This document shows positions 53,909 through 64,000 of a stretch of DNA of 64,000 bases, piece after piece. The DNA comes from Rhizophagus irregularis (Eukaryota > Glomeromycota > Glomeromycetes > Glomerales > Glomeraceae). The stretch spans positions 434,001 to 498,000 of the forward strand of contig NC_089446.1 of assembly GCF_026210795.1 (NCBI RefSeq), written 5' to 3'. Numbering within the stretch: position 1 is the stretch's first letter; every line of letters starts with the position of its first letter. The translations under genes were made by a program, and so were the position numbers. A model generated the notes under the pieces. The model saw only the letters and a list, made by a program, of their open reading frames with translations. It was not told the DNA's origin and made no database searches.

Positions 53909-55145
53909 TGTAAACGGCCGAATATCAAGCACGAAAAGATGATAAAATTCAACCGCCAAATGTAATTATCAAGTATTAAGAACAAACAAATTAATCGTGG
54001 ATTGGTGTGGATGGATAAATAATTAGCCGAAAAGGATAAACATTTAAGAAGAGTAATGATCTACATGATGTAATATTTATTGGATGATTGACAAAGAACC
54101 AATAGGATAAATAGAGTCGATCATTTGCGGCTTAGCGATCTTTAACAATGAGAACGACAAGAAAGAATAATTATAAGCCACAAAAGGTAGATTATGAGCG
54201 AAACACATAAAGTGGATTAAAAGAATATATAAAATAATGTCGGAAAGATTGGAGAACATAAAATAATATAGAAGATAATATGAAAAGATGGCATAAAGAT
54301 GGAATATAAAAGATAACATATTAAAAAGAACATATATAAAAGATAACACAGCCACAAAAGATGAATTATATCTTTACGACATAATATTTGAAAGATTATT
54401 TTAAAGAAAAGATAGCACAGCCATAAAAGATGGGTTATAAATTATTTCTTTACGATGTAATATTTGAATAATAGAAAAGATAATATATAAAATAATATAT
54501 AGGATAGCATATTAAAAGATAGCGTATCTAAAATATAGATAGTATATTAGAAAGATAGTTCAAAGATAATATGTAAAGAACATAAAAGATAGTATATAGA
54601 TAGAATAGAAAGTAGCATAAAAATTGTATATATAGAGAACGGAATTCAAAGTAATTCCACAATTCGCATCCACAGAACTCAATAAAATATAAGTTTTATT
54701 TTTTAATTATTAATGAAGTTTAATATTAATTAAAGGTAATAGGTTCGCCCTAAACTTTAATTAATGTTTGATTAATTAATTTTAATTAATGAAAATTTAA
54801 GATGAATTAAATATATACCTTTGGAAGATAATAATTCGTAGCGAGAGCTATCGCAGTTTGAAATCGAAAGTGGATATAAATTGAGGAAAATCCAGAGAAG
54901 TTAATTTTATTTTATACCGTTCAACGCTTTATATTACTAACGCTATTTATTTTGTGAACCAAGAATGTTGTTGTATATTGTTCGCTGATGTTGTTGTTCG
55001 TTAATTATGTTTTGATCACGTGTTTGTTCGTTTGATTGCTCGTTCGTTCGTTTGTTTGTTCGCTCATTCGTTCGTTCGACCATGAGAATGCCCGTTCGAT
55101 GTGGCAACCTTGTAAATTGATGACAGGGGGAATTGGGGGATCTCA
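53909..55145 (+). mobile_element. Gypsy B 3' LTR (1,237 bp)
   Basis: Direct copy of 44540-45776, starting TGTAAACGG and ending TCTCA, followed by the target duplication TCGT. One substitution between the copies was found (about 54662). The open frames inside are the same chance frames as in the 5' LTR. Confidence 0.92.
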
Positions 55146-58100
55146 TCGTTGAAAAGTTCCAGGCGCATAAGCTAAACCAAAGGGCATTACTAAAAATTCA
55201 TATAATCCAAAGGGAGTAATGAAGGCAGTTTTCTCCACATCTGCTGGATCCATAGCTACTTGCCAATAACCACTGGCTAAATCTAATGTGGTAAACCATG
55301 TTGCATTACTAAAAGATTCGAGCATATCATCAATTCGAGGCAATGGATAGGCGTCTGCTTTGGTAACAGCATTCAATTTGCGATAATCTATGCATAAACG
55401 TTTTTCTCCTCCTTTTTTATCAACAATTACTACAGGTGAAGCCCAAGGGCTAGCTGATTTTCTTATAAGTCCTTGGCTTTCCATTCTTGTGATTTCACCT
55501 TGTAAAAATTCTCTATATTTAGGATTACATCGATAGGGTGGTTGAGAAATAGGCGTAGCATCTTTTGTAATAATTTTGTGCTTAATTACATTTGTTTTCC
55601 CAATTTCTGTTTGGCTTTTAGCACAAATATCTGCATAGTCACTCAAGAGTTGTTGAAATTGGTTTTGTTGGTGGTAGTCTAGTGGTCCTAAATGTAAGTC
55701 TGGATTGACTTTTTCTTCACTATATACTTCTGCTTGAGCTAAATAAATGGCAGGATTTGATTCTTCCAATTCTTCATCTTCATTATTTTGGTGGGCAGGA
55801 GATATTTCATTTTCCCAAGGGTTAAATTCAAGGGATTCTTCTGTAGAATAACCAGAAAAATCAGACATATAGATTTGAGCTTCTTCTAACTCTTCAGACT
55901 CATATTCCTCTTCGTCATCATACTCAAATGATTGCTTCATTTTAATGGGTTTTGGAAGAGTAAAAATCACAGGGACTGTTGTGGATCGTCCATTGTATCT
56001 AATGGTTAGTGTTTTCTTGTCCCAGTCAAGAGCAGCATTTACCTTTCTCATCCAGTTATTTCCTAGAATAAAAACACTATCGCTTGATTCTATGATTTGA
56101 ACATTGGTTTTAATAATTAAATTTCTGACTTTTAGGGGTAAATTTTGGATTTCTCCCAGTGATCTAACTCTAGTTCCATTGGCAGTTTTAATTACATATT
56201 CTGAAGGTCCATCGATAGTTAATTTCAAAATTTTCATCATGGCAGTTGTCATAATACTAACTGCAGCTCCACTATCAATTACTGCAATAACTGGTTGTTG
56301 ATTAATATGAAATTCACATTTGGCAGCGGTAGTAGGAGTTTCTTCTTCTGAGTTGGAGTCTCCATAGTAACTTTCTCCAATATAATTATTGTTATCAATC
56401 TTTTCACGCTTTCTCCTCATACTTTGAATTAATCCTTTCCTATAAACAGGAAGTTGAGCTGTTGCTTGACCGATAGATAGACCACAAGGAAGGTCACTAA
56501 TGTATTTAGCTATGTCAAATTCATTGACGTTTTCAATAGGTGCAGGGACCATTTTGGTTCTTACTTTTCTTTTTGTTGAAGATTCTGCTGTAGCATCCAT
56601 ATCCATTGGTGTAGAAGGAGTTACTGGAGGAATAGGTTGGGTACGTAATTGGTCTTCCTTTCGAGATTCTGAAAATCTTGTTCTTTTTCCTCTAGGAGAG
56701 GATATCTCATATGGAACAGATCTAGAACGAGTTGTGACATATGCTTCATATTCGTCTTCTTCCTCCCATTCTTCCTCATATTCATCCTCATATTCATCAT
56801 AATAAATTTCTGCTTCATCATCTGCATAGTTAATTGGTGTAACTGGTGCTCTTTGGCGAGGGCGATTATTATTATTATTACCATTAATATTTCCATTATT
56901 GGTATTTCTTCCCATTTGGCAGTTTCTGGAAATATGTCCTATATTTCCACATCTAAAACAAGTGATATTTGGATTGAAGGAATTCTGAGTAGGGGCTTGA
57001 CCATTTTGACGATTTTGATTGTTATTATTATTAGGTCTAGGTCTGGTATTTCGAGGAGTGCTTTGTTGAACCATTAAAACTGATGAAAGATTTGCATAAT
57101 TAAGAGCGAGTTGTTGCATTTGTTTTGTTAATGCTTCCATTTCATCTACTTGTGGAGTTGGTTTAACAGTAGTAGTAGTAGTAGTTGGAATAGGTTCTGT
57201 AGTACTAGTAGTTACAGGTGTTGTAGTTAAAAGAGTAGTATTTACACCTAATTCTACTAACTTGGCTCGGGTAATAGTTGTCTCCAAGGTATCAGCATTC
57301 CCAATTACTACCTGTCCAACTAAGAAGGACTTGAGACCATTAATATAGTAGTTAATTTGGTATCTTGCAGCTAAAGCTTCTCCTTGAGTAGCTTTATTTA
57401 ACAACTTCTTAAAACGTCGGGAGTAGTTTTCTACTGATTCATTGTCTCCTTGTTTAATATTTTGCAGTTCTCTGGTCCACTGATTCCTTCGAGCAGCAGT
57501 TGCAAAGTAGTTTATAAGTCGGGTGTCAAAGTTATCTGCATTGTTATCTATATGCCATTGATTGATATTTCCTCTATCCTCTTCATACCAATCTCGGGCA
57601 GCTTCCTTAAGAAATCCAGCGGCTAAAGCAATTTTTCGATTATCTGGCCATCCATTAGCATCAAAGGCAGCTTCAAAGAGTCGACACCATTCGTATGGAT
57701 CCTCATCATCACGTCCATAGAAAAAAGGAACATCCACAACTTTAGATGTAGTACGATTTTGGTTGGCAGTTGTAAGAGCATTAATGGCGGTAAGATTATT
57801 TTGTAAAGCAGTAGTAATAGCATTTGTATTGTTATTCAAAGTATTTTCCAAAAGGTTTCCAACATTTCTGGGGTTAGTATTATCAGCTGGGTCAGTTCCC
57901 CAGACCAACTTCATAAGATCTCTCATTTGACCTGCATCCATATTGGCATTGTTATTTACTGGTGTATTATGAAAAATTTGGTATGCGTTGGTTACTTGAG
58001 TATTAGTTGGTAAGCTCTTGAATCCGTTTGTTAATTCAAATAATTTATGTAAATAAAAGGATAATTCTAATAAAGGGGTATTTATTTGTCGAAACTTTAT

Positions 58101-58397
58101 ACTTTGTAAAATCTTAGTAGTTATACCAACAAGTGTATTGAGTTGTGTAGTTATAAAGAATTCAGTTTTTAATACTTTAAAAGCGGCTACTGTTGCTCCA
58201 GTATATTGTTTTGCTGTATACTGAATAGAAATCCAGAGCCAAAATTTCTCAAATCCGTCAGGGATATTGTCAGCTGGAATAGAATCTGTTGGGTAACACT
58301 GAATACAGTAAACTCCTTTTTGGTTGATCGCTCTTCCTCTACGATGTTTTCTTTGATGTGATTTTAATTCTGCTTTAGATAAATTGTAAAAGGGCAT
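55146..58397 (-). pseudogene. Gypsy A gag, protease and N-terminal half of reverse transcriptase
   Basis: From ATG 58397 about 1,083 codons are open up to the Gypsy B insertion. Residues 1-36 hold YCIQCYP and the next 60 hold the FEKFWLW module, both shared with Gypsy B. A gag domain begins near 221 (VPFFYGRDDEDPYEW). The zinc knuckle CFRCGNIGHISRNC lies at about 478-491, the aspartic protease VIAVIDSGAAVSIM has Asp at about 708, and the RT begins with SQPPYRCNP and has RLCIDYRKLNAV and MPFGLAYAPGTFQR, where it stops at the insert. Gag, protease and RT are in a single frame here, unlike Gypsy B. Apart from the insertion this part shows no damage. Confidence 0.9.
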
Positions 58398-58631
58398 TCA
58401 ATTTCAAAATTCAAATTGTTGCAAGTACGTCTGCTAATATCTCAAGTACGTCTGAGAAAGTAAATTTTGTTTGCAAGTGCGTCTGCAAGTATTCTCAAGT
58501 TCGTCTGAGAAAAGAAATTACGTCTGCAAGTTCGTCTGAGAAAAGAAATTACGTCTGCAAGTACGTCTGCAAGTATTCTCAAGTTCGTCTGAGAAAAGAA
58601 ATCAATTGTTAATTCACAGTATAGCCTTTTA
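58398..58631 (-). repeat. Gypsy A 5' leader with tandem repeats
   Basis: 58430-58605 is made of short units related to AAGTACGTCTGC, AAGTTCGTCTGAGAAAAGAAA and AAGTATTCTC, each present two to four times. On the transcribed (minus) strand they lie between the primer-binding site and the gag ATG, so they form the 5' untranslated leader. Confidence 0.7.
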
Positions 58632-58648
58632 CCTGGCAGGAATCACCA
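58632..58648 (-). other. primer-binding-site candidate of Gypsy A
   Basis: On the minus strand TGGTGATTCCTGCCAGG begins two bases inside the 5' LTR. It starts with TGG as needed to pair with a tRNA CCA end. The tRNA is not identified. Confidence 0.5.
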
Positions 58649-58650
58649 CT

Positions 58651-59221
58651 TGTTAACCGATTCGGTACGTTGAATAGATTAACTATGATTTGCAGTCAGG
58701 GAGATTAAGTACGTTTAACTATGACTGAAATCCAATCAAACAAGACACGCTTAAAAATAGGGAGTTCGTTTATAGTGTAAAAGGTTATACTTTATTATAG
58801 AACTTTATGATTACAAGAATAAGAATTACGGAACTAAAGGTAAACTAATTCGAACTGAAGGAACTTTTAACGAAGGAAGATACCAACGTTATTTATATAA
58901 AAGTTACTACATATAAAGATATAATAGATATAATAAATATAATAAATATAACTAATATAATAAATATAACTAATATAATAAATATAACTAATATAATAAA
59001 TATAACTAATATAATAAATATAATAAATAAATTAAATATAATAAATAAAATAATTATATCGATTATATTAAATATAATTAATATAATAAATATAATAAAA
59101 ATAATAGGCTAAATAGGCTGTGGCTAAGTCGGCTTGGCACAGTTGGGCACAGTAGATCCTAATTTTCCACATGATCTTCTGGCATAGTAAATTATAACTC
59201 TACACGTGACTAGGGGTAACA
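58651..59221 (-). mobile_element. Gypsy A 5' LTR (571 bp)
   Basis: Same ends as 39008-39596. It has four rather than five copies of an 18-bp AT-rich unit (about 58948-59020) and three base differences. Followed by target duplication ACGT at 59222-59225. Confidence 0.9.
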
Positions 59222-59580
59222 ACGTGATCCCTTTCTTGGAAAGATTTGAAGAAGAAAATGGTGATTATTTGTTCCAACAAGATAATGCACCGATTCATAC
59301 AAGTGCAAGAACAAGAGAGTTCTGTGAAGAAATGGGAATAAATTTGCTATCATGGCCGGGGCAGAGCCCAGACCTCAATCCCATTGAGCATCTTTGGGAT
59401 GAGCTTGAGAGGCGTATAAGAGCAAAGCAAAATCATCCTAAAAATTTAGGAGAATTGGAGGAACTTCTTCAAGAATGTTGGTCAGAAATTTCATGTGAGG
59501 TCTACCAAAAGCTTGTGGAGAGCATGAACCGTAGAATTGAGGCAGTTATAAAAGCTCGTGGATATCCCACAAGATATTGA
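59222..59580 (+). pseudogene. Tc1-family transposase, C-terminal part
   Basis: Continues the transposase interrupted at 39007. It holds the second catalytic Asp in FQQDNAPIHTS and the Glu in LNPIEHLWDELE, 34 residues apart, that is, DD34E as in Tc1 elements. The tail ESMNRRIEAVIKARGYPTRY ends at TGA 59578-59580. Together with 38325-39007 and one ACGT removed, the frame is complete, giving about 350 residues, a normal Tc1 size. Confidence 0.9.
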
Positions 59581-60003
59581 GGAATGTTTTAATTATATTT
59601 TTATAAAGTTAGTTTCGGTAAATTGGTTTTTTTGTTTACATTTTTACCAAAAATTAAGCATTTTTTATTAAAATTTTTTTTCATTATCTTAACTTTTAAT
59701 TTTGTGAAGTTATGGACCAGAATTTTTTTTTTTATTATACATAACAAGAGGTTTAATAAAAAGTTTTTATATTTTATTCATTTTACGAATTTTTTTCCTT
59801 CATCACGAAAAATCACGTGATGTAAACATTAGTCACGTGACTTTGCGAAATGCTGGATAACTAAATTACCGATAATTTATTTTTACATTTTTAACTAATA
59901 ATAAAAAATTGTTCTTTATCCATTAAAGTAATTATAAATTACTTTTTATAGTTTATTAAAATATTAGTTGGTTAAAAAAAACCATTTTTTTAAAAATTTA
60001 TTG
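59581..60003. other. 3' untranslated part of the Tc1 element
   Basis: AT-rich sequence between the transposase stop and the right terminal repeat. It contains CACGTGATGTAAACATTAGTCACGTG (about 59814-59839), an inverted pair of CACGTG motifs. No other gene. Confidence 0.6.
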
Positions 60004-60032
60004 GGTGGTCCTAAACTTTTGGCGCGGGAGTG
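60004..60032. repeat. right terminal inverted repeat of the Tc1 element
   Basis: 29 bp, perfect complement of 38155-38183 (CACTCCCGCGCCAAAAGTTT and onwards). Followed by the TA target at 60033-60034. Confidence 0.92.
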
Positions 60033-60034
60033 TA

Positions 60035-60800
60035 TCCATGTTTAGCTTTACTGGATCATAGATTGGTAGTGAGACACACCATTGCTGCAGTTTCACTTAA
60101 AATATTTTTTAAAACTTTTAATTATCATTGTTTTAATTTTTTGCTCACCAGGTACTACAAATGAAGGATCAAAATGTGCCATTTTTTCTTTATAAGCTGG
60201 ATTTGTAACAGTGGGAATAGGTTGGTTGGTAAGCAGCATCCATTTAAGAAGAGATTCTTCCCATTGTTTTTGATTTGCTTAGGGTAAAGTCAATGAGATT
60301 GAGCAAAATCAGTAATTTTCGTATTTTTTAACTAAAAAAAAAATCAATTAGTATTAAATTTTTACATCATAAACTTTAAACATTTGGATATTTTTTGGTA
60401 TAAGAATTACCCTTTTAGAATTATTCTCGCTTTCATCCTCATCAATAATTTGGTGAACATCTTGTAAGTGTGCAATAAGATTTCCGGTTGAGCTTGATAC
60501 ATTTTACCACATTGATTACCATCTTTATCTAAAATAGTACAAATATGGGTTTCTTCCTCCTTTATATTATTATATCCTTTTTCAAAATATTGTTTTGTAA
60601 ATGATGGTTTTTTATTTATACCTTGACTTTTTTGACCTCCACTTTCAGAACTTCTCTTTTTCTTAAAAAAAAATTAAAATTTATAATTTAGAAATTGAAA
60701 AATATTAACGTTAATTATTGAAATTTGGCATTACCTTTTTCTTTTCTGCTAAAGGATTATGTGTAATATCTTCATCCTCAATAATAATTTCGTCTGTCAT
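60035..60800 (-). pseudogene. BED-finger hAT transposase relic, upstream part
   Basis: The start ATG at 60800 gives MTDEIIIEDEDITHNPLAEKKK, then a GTAATG donor (60735). Exon 2 from 60661 has KKRSSESGGQKS, a BED zinc finger (HICTILDKDGNQCGKMYQ, then after a one-base shift TGNLIAHLQDVHQII) and an acidic end. Exon 3 (from about 60330) reads ITDFAQSH, a TGA, and then, after another shift, NQKQWEESLLKWMLLTNQPIPTVTNPAYKEKM, the hAT N-terminal domain. Near the Tc1 site it reads VCLTTNL, TGA (for the usual Trp), SSKAKHGY. It continues at 38152. Three or more disabling changes show it was already decaying; the Tc1 insertion broke it further. Confidence 0.7.
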
Positions 60801-61194
60801 TATTGATAATTCAAAAATTTTACTAGGTAATTTTTATAATGATTTATTTTGTAGAAAATTTCGTCTTCAAAGAAAAAAAAATTTTTTACGAATTTTATTT
60901 CATCACATGTTTCGATCGTTTCATGAAAATTGAATAAAAAAGGGGGTTTAAGGGTTACCAGCCAAGACTTATGACTTAATACATATGGTTCATGAGAAAC
61001 TTTTCGAAATGGCGGAAAACTGAAAAATTAAAAAAATATATATATATATATATCAGTAGCTTCGCACCGGAACCAATGATTTTGTTAAAATAGAAAATTT
61101 AGTATGATAACTAGGTGTAACCCATCACGTTGCAGCGGGAATGATACTTGCCCATCAAGTAAGAGAGTAATAAAGAGAGTAATAATAACACATG
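60801..61194. other. intergenic DNA
   Basis: No gene. A short TA run at 61036-61053 and nothing else recognised. Confidence 0.5.
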
Positions 61195-61410
61195 TCTCCC
61201 ATTACTCCTCTTCATCTTCTCATCACTTCTTTACGTCTCTCATCGCTCTTTTTCATATCCCATCACTCCTTTTCGTCTCCTATCACTCCTTTTTACCTCC
61301 CATCACTCCTCTTCGTCTCCCTCACTCCTTTTTACTTCCCATCACTCCTCTTCGTCTTCCATCACTTCTTTTCGTCTCCCATCACTACTTTTCATCTCTC
61401 ATCATGTCCT
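61195..61410. repeat. pyrimidine-rich minisatellite
   Basis: About ten imperfect copies of a 20-21-bp unit, TCTCCCATCACTCCTTTTCG, with degeneration at both ends (to about 61500). The long Ser/Pro/Leu open frames here come from the repeat and are not genes. Confidence 0.8.
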
Positions 61411-61499
61411 ATTTCTCCTTTTTGTTTCCTATCACTTCTAATTACTCTTTTTTTCTCTTTCATCTTCTATTACTTTCCATTACTCCATTGTTATTTCAT

Positions 61500-62079
61500 T
61501 TTTTTTTATTAGCATCTTTCTCCTTGGTCATTGTAATTTATTTACCTTTCTATTTATTGTTATTTTTTAAATACGGTGATTTTTTCTTTAAAATCGTAAA
61601 TGTGTGGCTTAAATTTTAATATTTGCAAATAAAATTTCATTAAATAAGATTATTTTGAATAAATATGCAAAAAAATTTTTTTTAAAATGTCTTCGCAATA
61701 AAATTTTAAGTTTAACCGATCAAAATAGCTATGTTAAAAAATCAGCCATCAGCCGACTAATAAATTTGTACATCATGTGACATATTTGAAAAAAACCCTC
61801 GGTTAGCAATCCTCCCAAAAAAATATCTCACATCCTCCAAAAATCAATTATAACAATCTATTGTCATGAAAAAACATTTTCCTATAGAATTTACTAAACT
61901 GATCTATTGTTACAAAAAATAAATAAGTAAATTAGTCTATTTATATTGAGCCTAAAAAATAATTAGGGAAAATATTATTACTTATAATAATAATAAGAAT
62001 CGGGAAAAAGGCAACTATCGTGGTGCCACAGCATCAATCCGATCACTGATCCAAATCTAAATGGTTTAAGAATATGGTT
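61500..62079. other. AT-rich intergenic DNA
   Basis: No gene recognised. Confidence 0.5.
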
Positions 62080-62950
62080 TGGAAAAAAAAAATAACAATG
62101 AAGAAAATTGAAAAAAAAGTGAAAAATAAAATGTGGGGGAAAAGAAAAAGGATAAGAAGGAATCCGTAAAAAAAATAAGTACCGAAAAAAATTCTGAAAA
62201 AAAAGAATAATCTGGTCCAAAAAAACTGAAAAAAAAAATTTTAAAATAAATTAATAATACGGTCTAAAAAAAAAGACCGAAAAAAATAATAATATAAAAA
62301 ATCGGTCTTAAAAAACTAATAAAAAAAAATTTTCAGTTTGGAAAAAAAACAATAAATTCTCGGGTTGGAAAAAAAACCAACCCGAAAAAAAGGAAAAAAA
62401 AAGGAAAAGAAAAAGGAAAAAGGTTCGAAAGAGAAAAGAAGAACTTAAAAAAAAAGAAAGAACTGAAAGTAAAAGATCGATTCAAGGAAAAAAAAGAAAA
62501 TTAAAAAAAAAAGGAAACTGAAAGAATTCAATTCGGCTCGAAAGAAAAGATAAAAATTTAAAAATAGGTTAAAAAAAAATGAAAAAAATAAATTGAAAAA
62601 ATCGGTCTAATAATCCGATTAAATTTCATTAACCGGAATTGGATTAGATTTAACAATATGACAAGCTATAAAGAATACCGATCAGCAAAATTAATTTATA
62701 CAGGTTAATCTAAACGTAACGGTTACACACCAATTTTTTTAGTATATTAACAAGAAATTGCCATTCGATTTATTCAAAGAATGAAAAAAATAAGAAAGAG
62801 AAAAAAAATGAAAAATTTTTTAAAAAAGAAAAAAAGGAAAAGAAAAGGTCTTTCGAAAGATAAATAATGAAATTTGAAAAAAAGAAAGAACCAGAGTAAA
62901 AGATTGGTTCAAAAAAAAAATTAAAATTAAAAAAAGGTAAACTAAAAAAT
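62080..62950 (+). repeat. purine-rich low-complexity tract
   Basis: Nearly 900 bases dominated by A with scattered G, organised around AAAAAAGACCGAAAAAA, GGTCTAAAAAA and GGAAAAAGAAAAGG variants. A less biased island is at 62590-62760. No coding potential. It may be a decayed simple-sequence array. Confidence 0.6.
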
Positions 62951-62959
62951 TTACTCAAG

Positions 62960-64000
62960 CAAAATCGTAGATGATCTTTCCGCACATGTTGCAGCGGGCT
63001 ACGCCACCGAGGCGCAGAAAATCTTATCGATGGTTAAAAACATAACAAAGAAGCCTGCCAAAATGATTTTACCACAATTAATGTTTCCATTAAAGCTCTC
63101 CAAAATGAAATGATTCGACTTGACGTTATGTTATGCGAAACCGAAAGGCTGGCCAATCAGAAACTTTAAGCCAATCACATGCAAATTCATCTGGAAGTTC
63201 TGGTTCAAAGTTAATGTTTTAACACGTCTTTTCTATACCAAATTGCCGATTATGTCGTGCGATATGAACACTATCGGCTGTATAAAGTTAATCTACAAGA
63301 AATTAAAATTCTTGTTGCTATAGATTTTGGAACGACTCATTCGAGTTTTGCTTATATGCGTAAAGAAAATTCGGAAAATATCGTAATAAACTCTAGTTGG
63401 TAAATTGATATTTTTCTTTTTAGTAAAATAATTAATTAATTAAAAGACCAGGGCGTTAAGGTAGTTATAACTTGAGTATAGGATTCATTATATTTAAGTA
63501 CTGTAGGAGTTTTATAAGTTGGATAATTTAGAAGAACGTTCTCGTTTAATTAAATTGTTTAAATTACATCTATTTAATTTAAGAAAAAAGGAACTATCTC
63601 CACATTACAAATATGACTAAAGTTTTGGAAATAATTTGGTCTGATTATTGCAGATTAATTTTATTAGCCAAAGATGATTTATTATGTCACACTTTACTTG
63701 TCTATAGACTTTAATATATGCACATCAATCCAAGGTTATATCAATTATAGGCAAGAAAAGAAAATCCTAAACTGATTTATAAGCATAGTGCAATCTTTTT
63801 CCAAACATAACCAATCTAGATCTTGATTAGAGTTATATTATTAAAGCCAGTGCTTCGCTCAAGATTTCTTAATCGTATCCAACTTGATCCATCTTATAGT
63901 GAAGGTCAACCATTCTATCACTAAAATCGCAAATAGAGATGCAATAAATGATATTGGTTATGGCGAAAATGCTAACTGTAAATTATTCTGTACTTACCTG
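62960..64000 (+). pseudogene. Hsp70-like gene, decayed, running off the window
   Basis: The phosphate-1 motif VAIDFGTTHSSFAYMRKE is at 63312-63365, followed by ENIVINSSW and a GTAAAT donor at about 63402. Upstream, 62980-63310 gives a helical coding-like stretch (SAHVAAGYATEAQKILSMV; then in another frame NVSIKALQNEMIRLDVMLCETERLANQKL; IADYVVRYEHYRLYKVNLQEIKIL) with at least one shift and two stops. Downstream, 63520-63650 encodes LDNLEERSRLIKLFKLHLFNLRKKE, matching the PVELFKLHL region of the family, with stops after it. The rest of the ATPase domain is outside the window or lost. It is the third Hsp70-like locus here. Confidence 0.6.

Larger units (their letters stand above)
44540..55145 (+). 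mobile_element. Ty3/Gypsy-like LTR retrotransposon 'Gypsy B' with a nucleotide-kinase domain in place of integrase
   Basis: 10,606 bp: LTRs of 1,237 bp, a primer-binding-site candidate (45779-45795), a leader of about 1.6 kb, a long pre-gag/gag region, protease, RT, RNase H, a P-loop kinase-like domain, an integrase C-terminal tail, a polypurine tract (53895-53905) and the 3' LTR. There is no HHCC zinc-binding domain or DDE core anywhere in it. It sits in Gypsy A with a 4-bp target duplication, the same length Gypsy A made. Its near-identical LTRs show very recent insertion. Integration must therefore have used an integrase from another element (inference). Confidence 0.9.
39008..59221 (-). 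mobile_element. Ty3/Gypsy LTR retrotransposon 'Gypsy A' (9.6 kb without its insertion)
   Basis: LTRs at 39008-39596 and 58651-59221, a 4-bp duplication ACGT, a primer-binding-site candidate two bases inside the 5' LTR and a polypurine tract at the 3' LTR. The order on the minus strand is gag, protease, reverse transcriptase, RNase H, a Cys-rich insert and integrase, which is the Ty3/Gypsy order. Two extra genes then lie before the 3' LTR. Pol is split by Gypsy B and also carries two TGA stops (44401-44403 and 41533-41535) and two frame changes (near 43150 and 42820), so this copy is dead. Several gaps may be recent decay. Confidence 0.9.
38155..60032 (+). mobile_element. Tc1/mariner element (1,660 bp when its insertion is removed), interrupted
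   Basis: Perfect 29-bp terminal inverted repeats begin CACTCCCGCGCCAAAAGTTT at 38155 and end with the complement at 60032. TA flanks both ends (38153-38154 and 60033-60034), the standard Tc1/mariner target duplication. It carries one transposase gene on the plus strand, split by the Gypsy A retrotransposon at 39008. Without that insertion (20,214 bp plus a 4-bp duplication) the element is 1,660 bp, a normal size. It itself interrupts a hAT transposase relic on the opposite strand. Confidence 0.9.

Noticed and set aside
61104-61619. Ser/Pro/Leu-rich ORF of 171 codons and an overlapping ORF
   Set aside because: They are translations of a tandem minisatellite in different frames.

Overview
The window looks like nuclear DNA of an arbuscular-mycorrhizal fungus of the Rhizophagus irregularis type (Glomeromycotina). 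The reasons are very high A+T, short AT-rich GT-AG introns, expanded families of Hsp70-like proteins and of protein kinases with an N-terminal CxxC...CxxC/'NWTSGN' region, BED-hAT transposase relics and dense LTR retrotransposons. This assignment rests on recognised protein families; no search was run. No rRNA, tRNA or CRISPR array was seen.

Layout. 1-12.5 kb: an unidentified coding-like edge fragment, an Hsp70-like gene broken by a small deletion (498-2949), a long AT-rich stretch with a gene relic and a small inverted-repeat element (9008-9168), then an intact Hsp70-like gene with a coiled-coil N-terminus and decayed ATP motifs (9938-12525). 12.5-19.8 kb: mostly non-coding, with gene relics and a decayed kinase. 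19.9-30.2 kb: a minus-strand tandem array of one kinase gene (about 2.9-kb units) with one relic, one copy that lost the DFG-type Asp, one intact copy and one frameshifted copy. A 307-bp TTA-flanked MITE-like element sits in the last unit. 30-38 kb: non-coding DNA, exon-like scraps and a broken gene with a possible PD-(D/E)XK motif.

38.06-60.8 kb is a four-deep transposon nest. A BED-hAT transposase relic (minus) is split by a 1.66-kb Tc1/mariner element. Its DD34E transposase is split by a 9.6-kb Ty3/Gypsy element, 'Gypsy A' (minus), whose reverse transcriptase is split by a 10.6-kb Ty3/Gypsy element, 'Gypsy B' (plus). Each junction has a target duplication (TA, 4 bp, 4 bp), and removing each insert restores the interrupted frame.

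The standout is Gypsy B. After RNase H, in the same reading frame, it carries a P-loop thymidylate/deoxynucleoside-kinase-like domain where the integrase zinc-binding and DDE domains should be. Only the far C-terminal end of an integrase remains. Its LTRs differ at one base in 1237 that I found, so it moved recently and probably used an integrase in trans. Gag and protease are separated by an in-frame UGA-CUA, a known leaky-stop context. Gypsy A has a normal integrase and two extra genes between pol and its 3' LTR, one of them antisense with an intron. 60.8-64 kb holds a minisatellite, purine-rich low-complexity DNA and a third, decayed Hsp70-like gene that runs off the edge.
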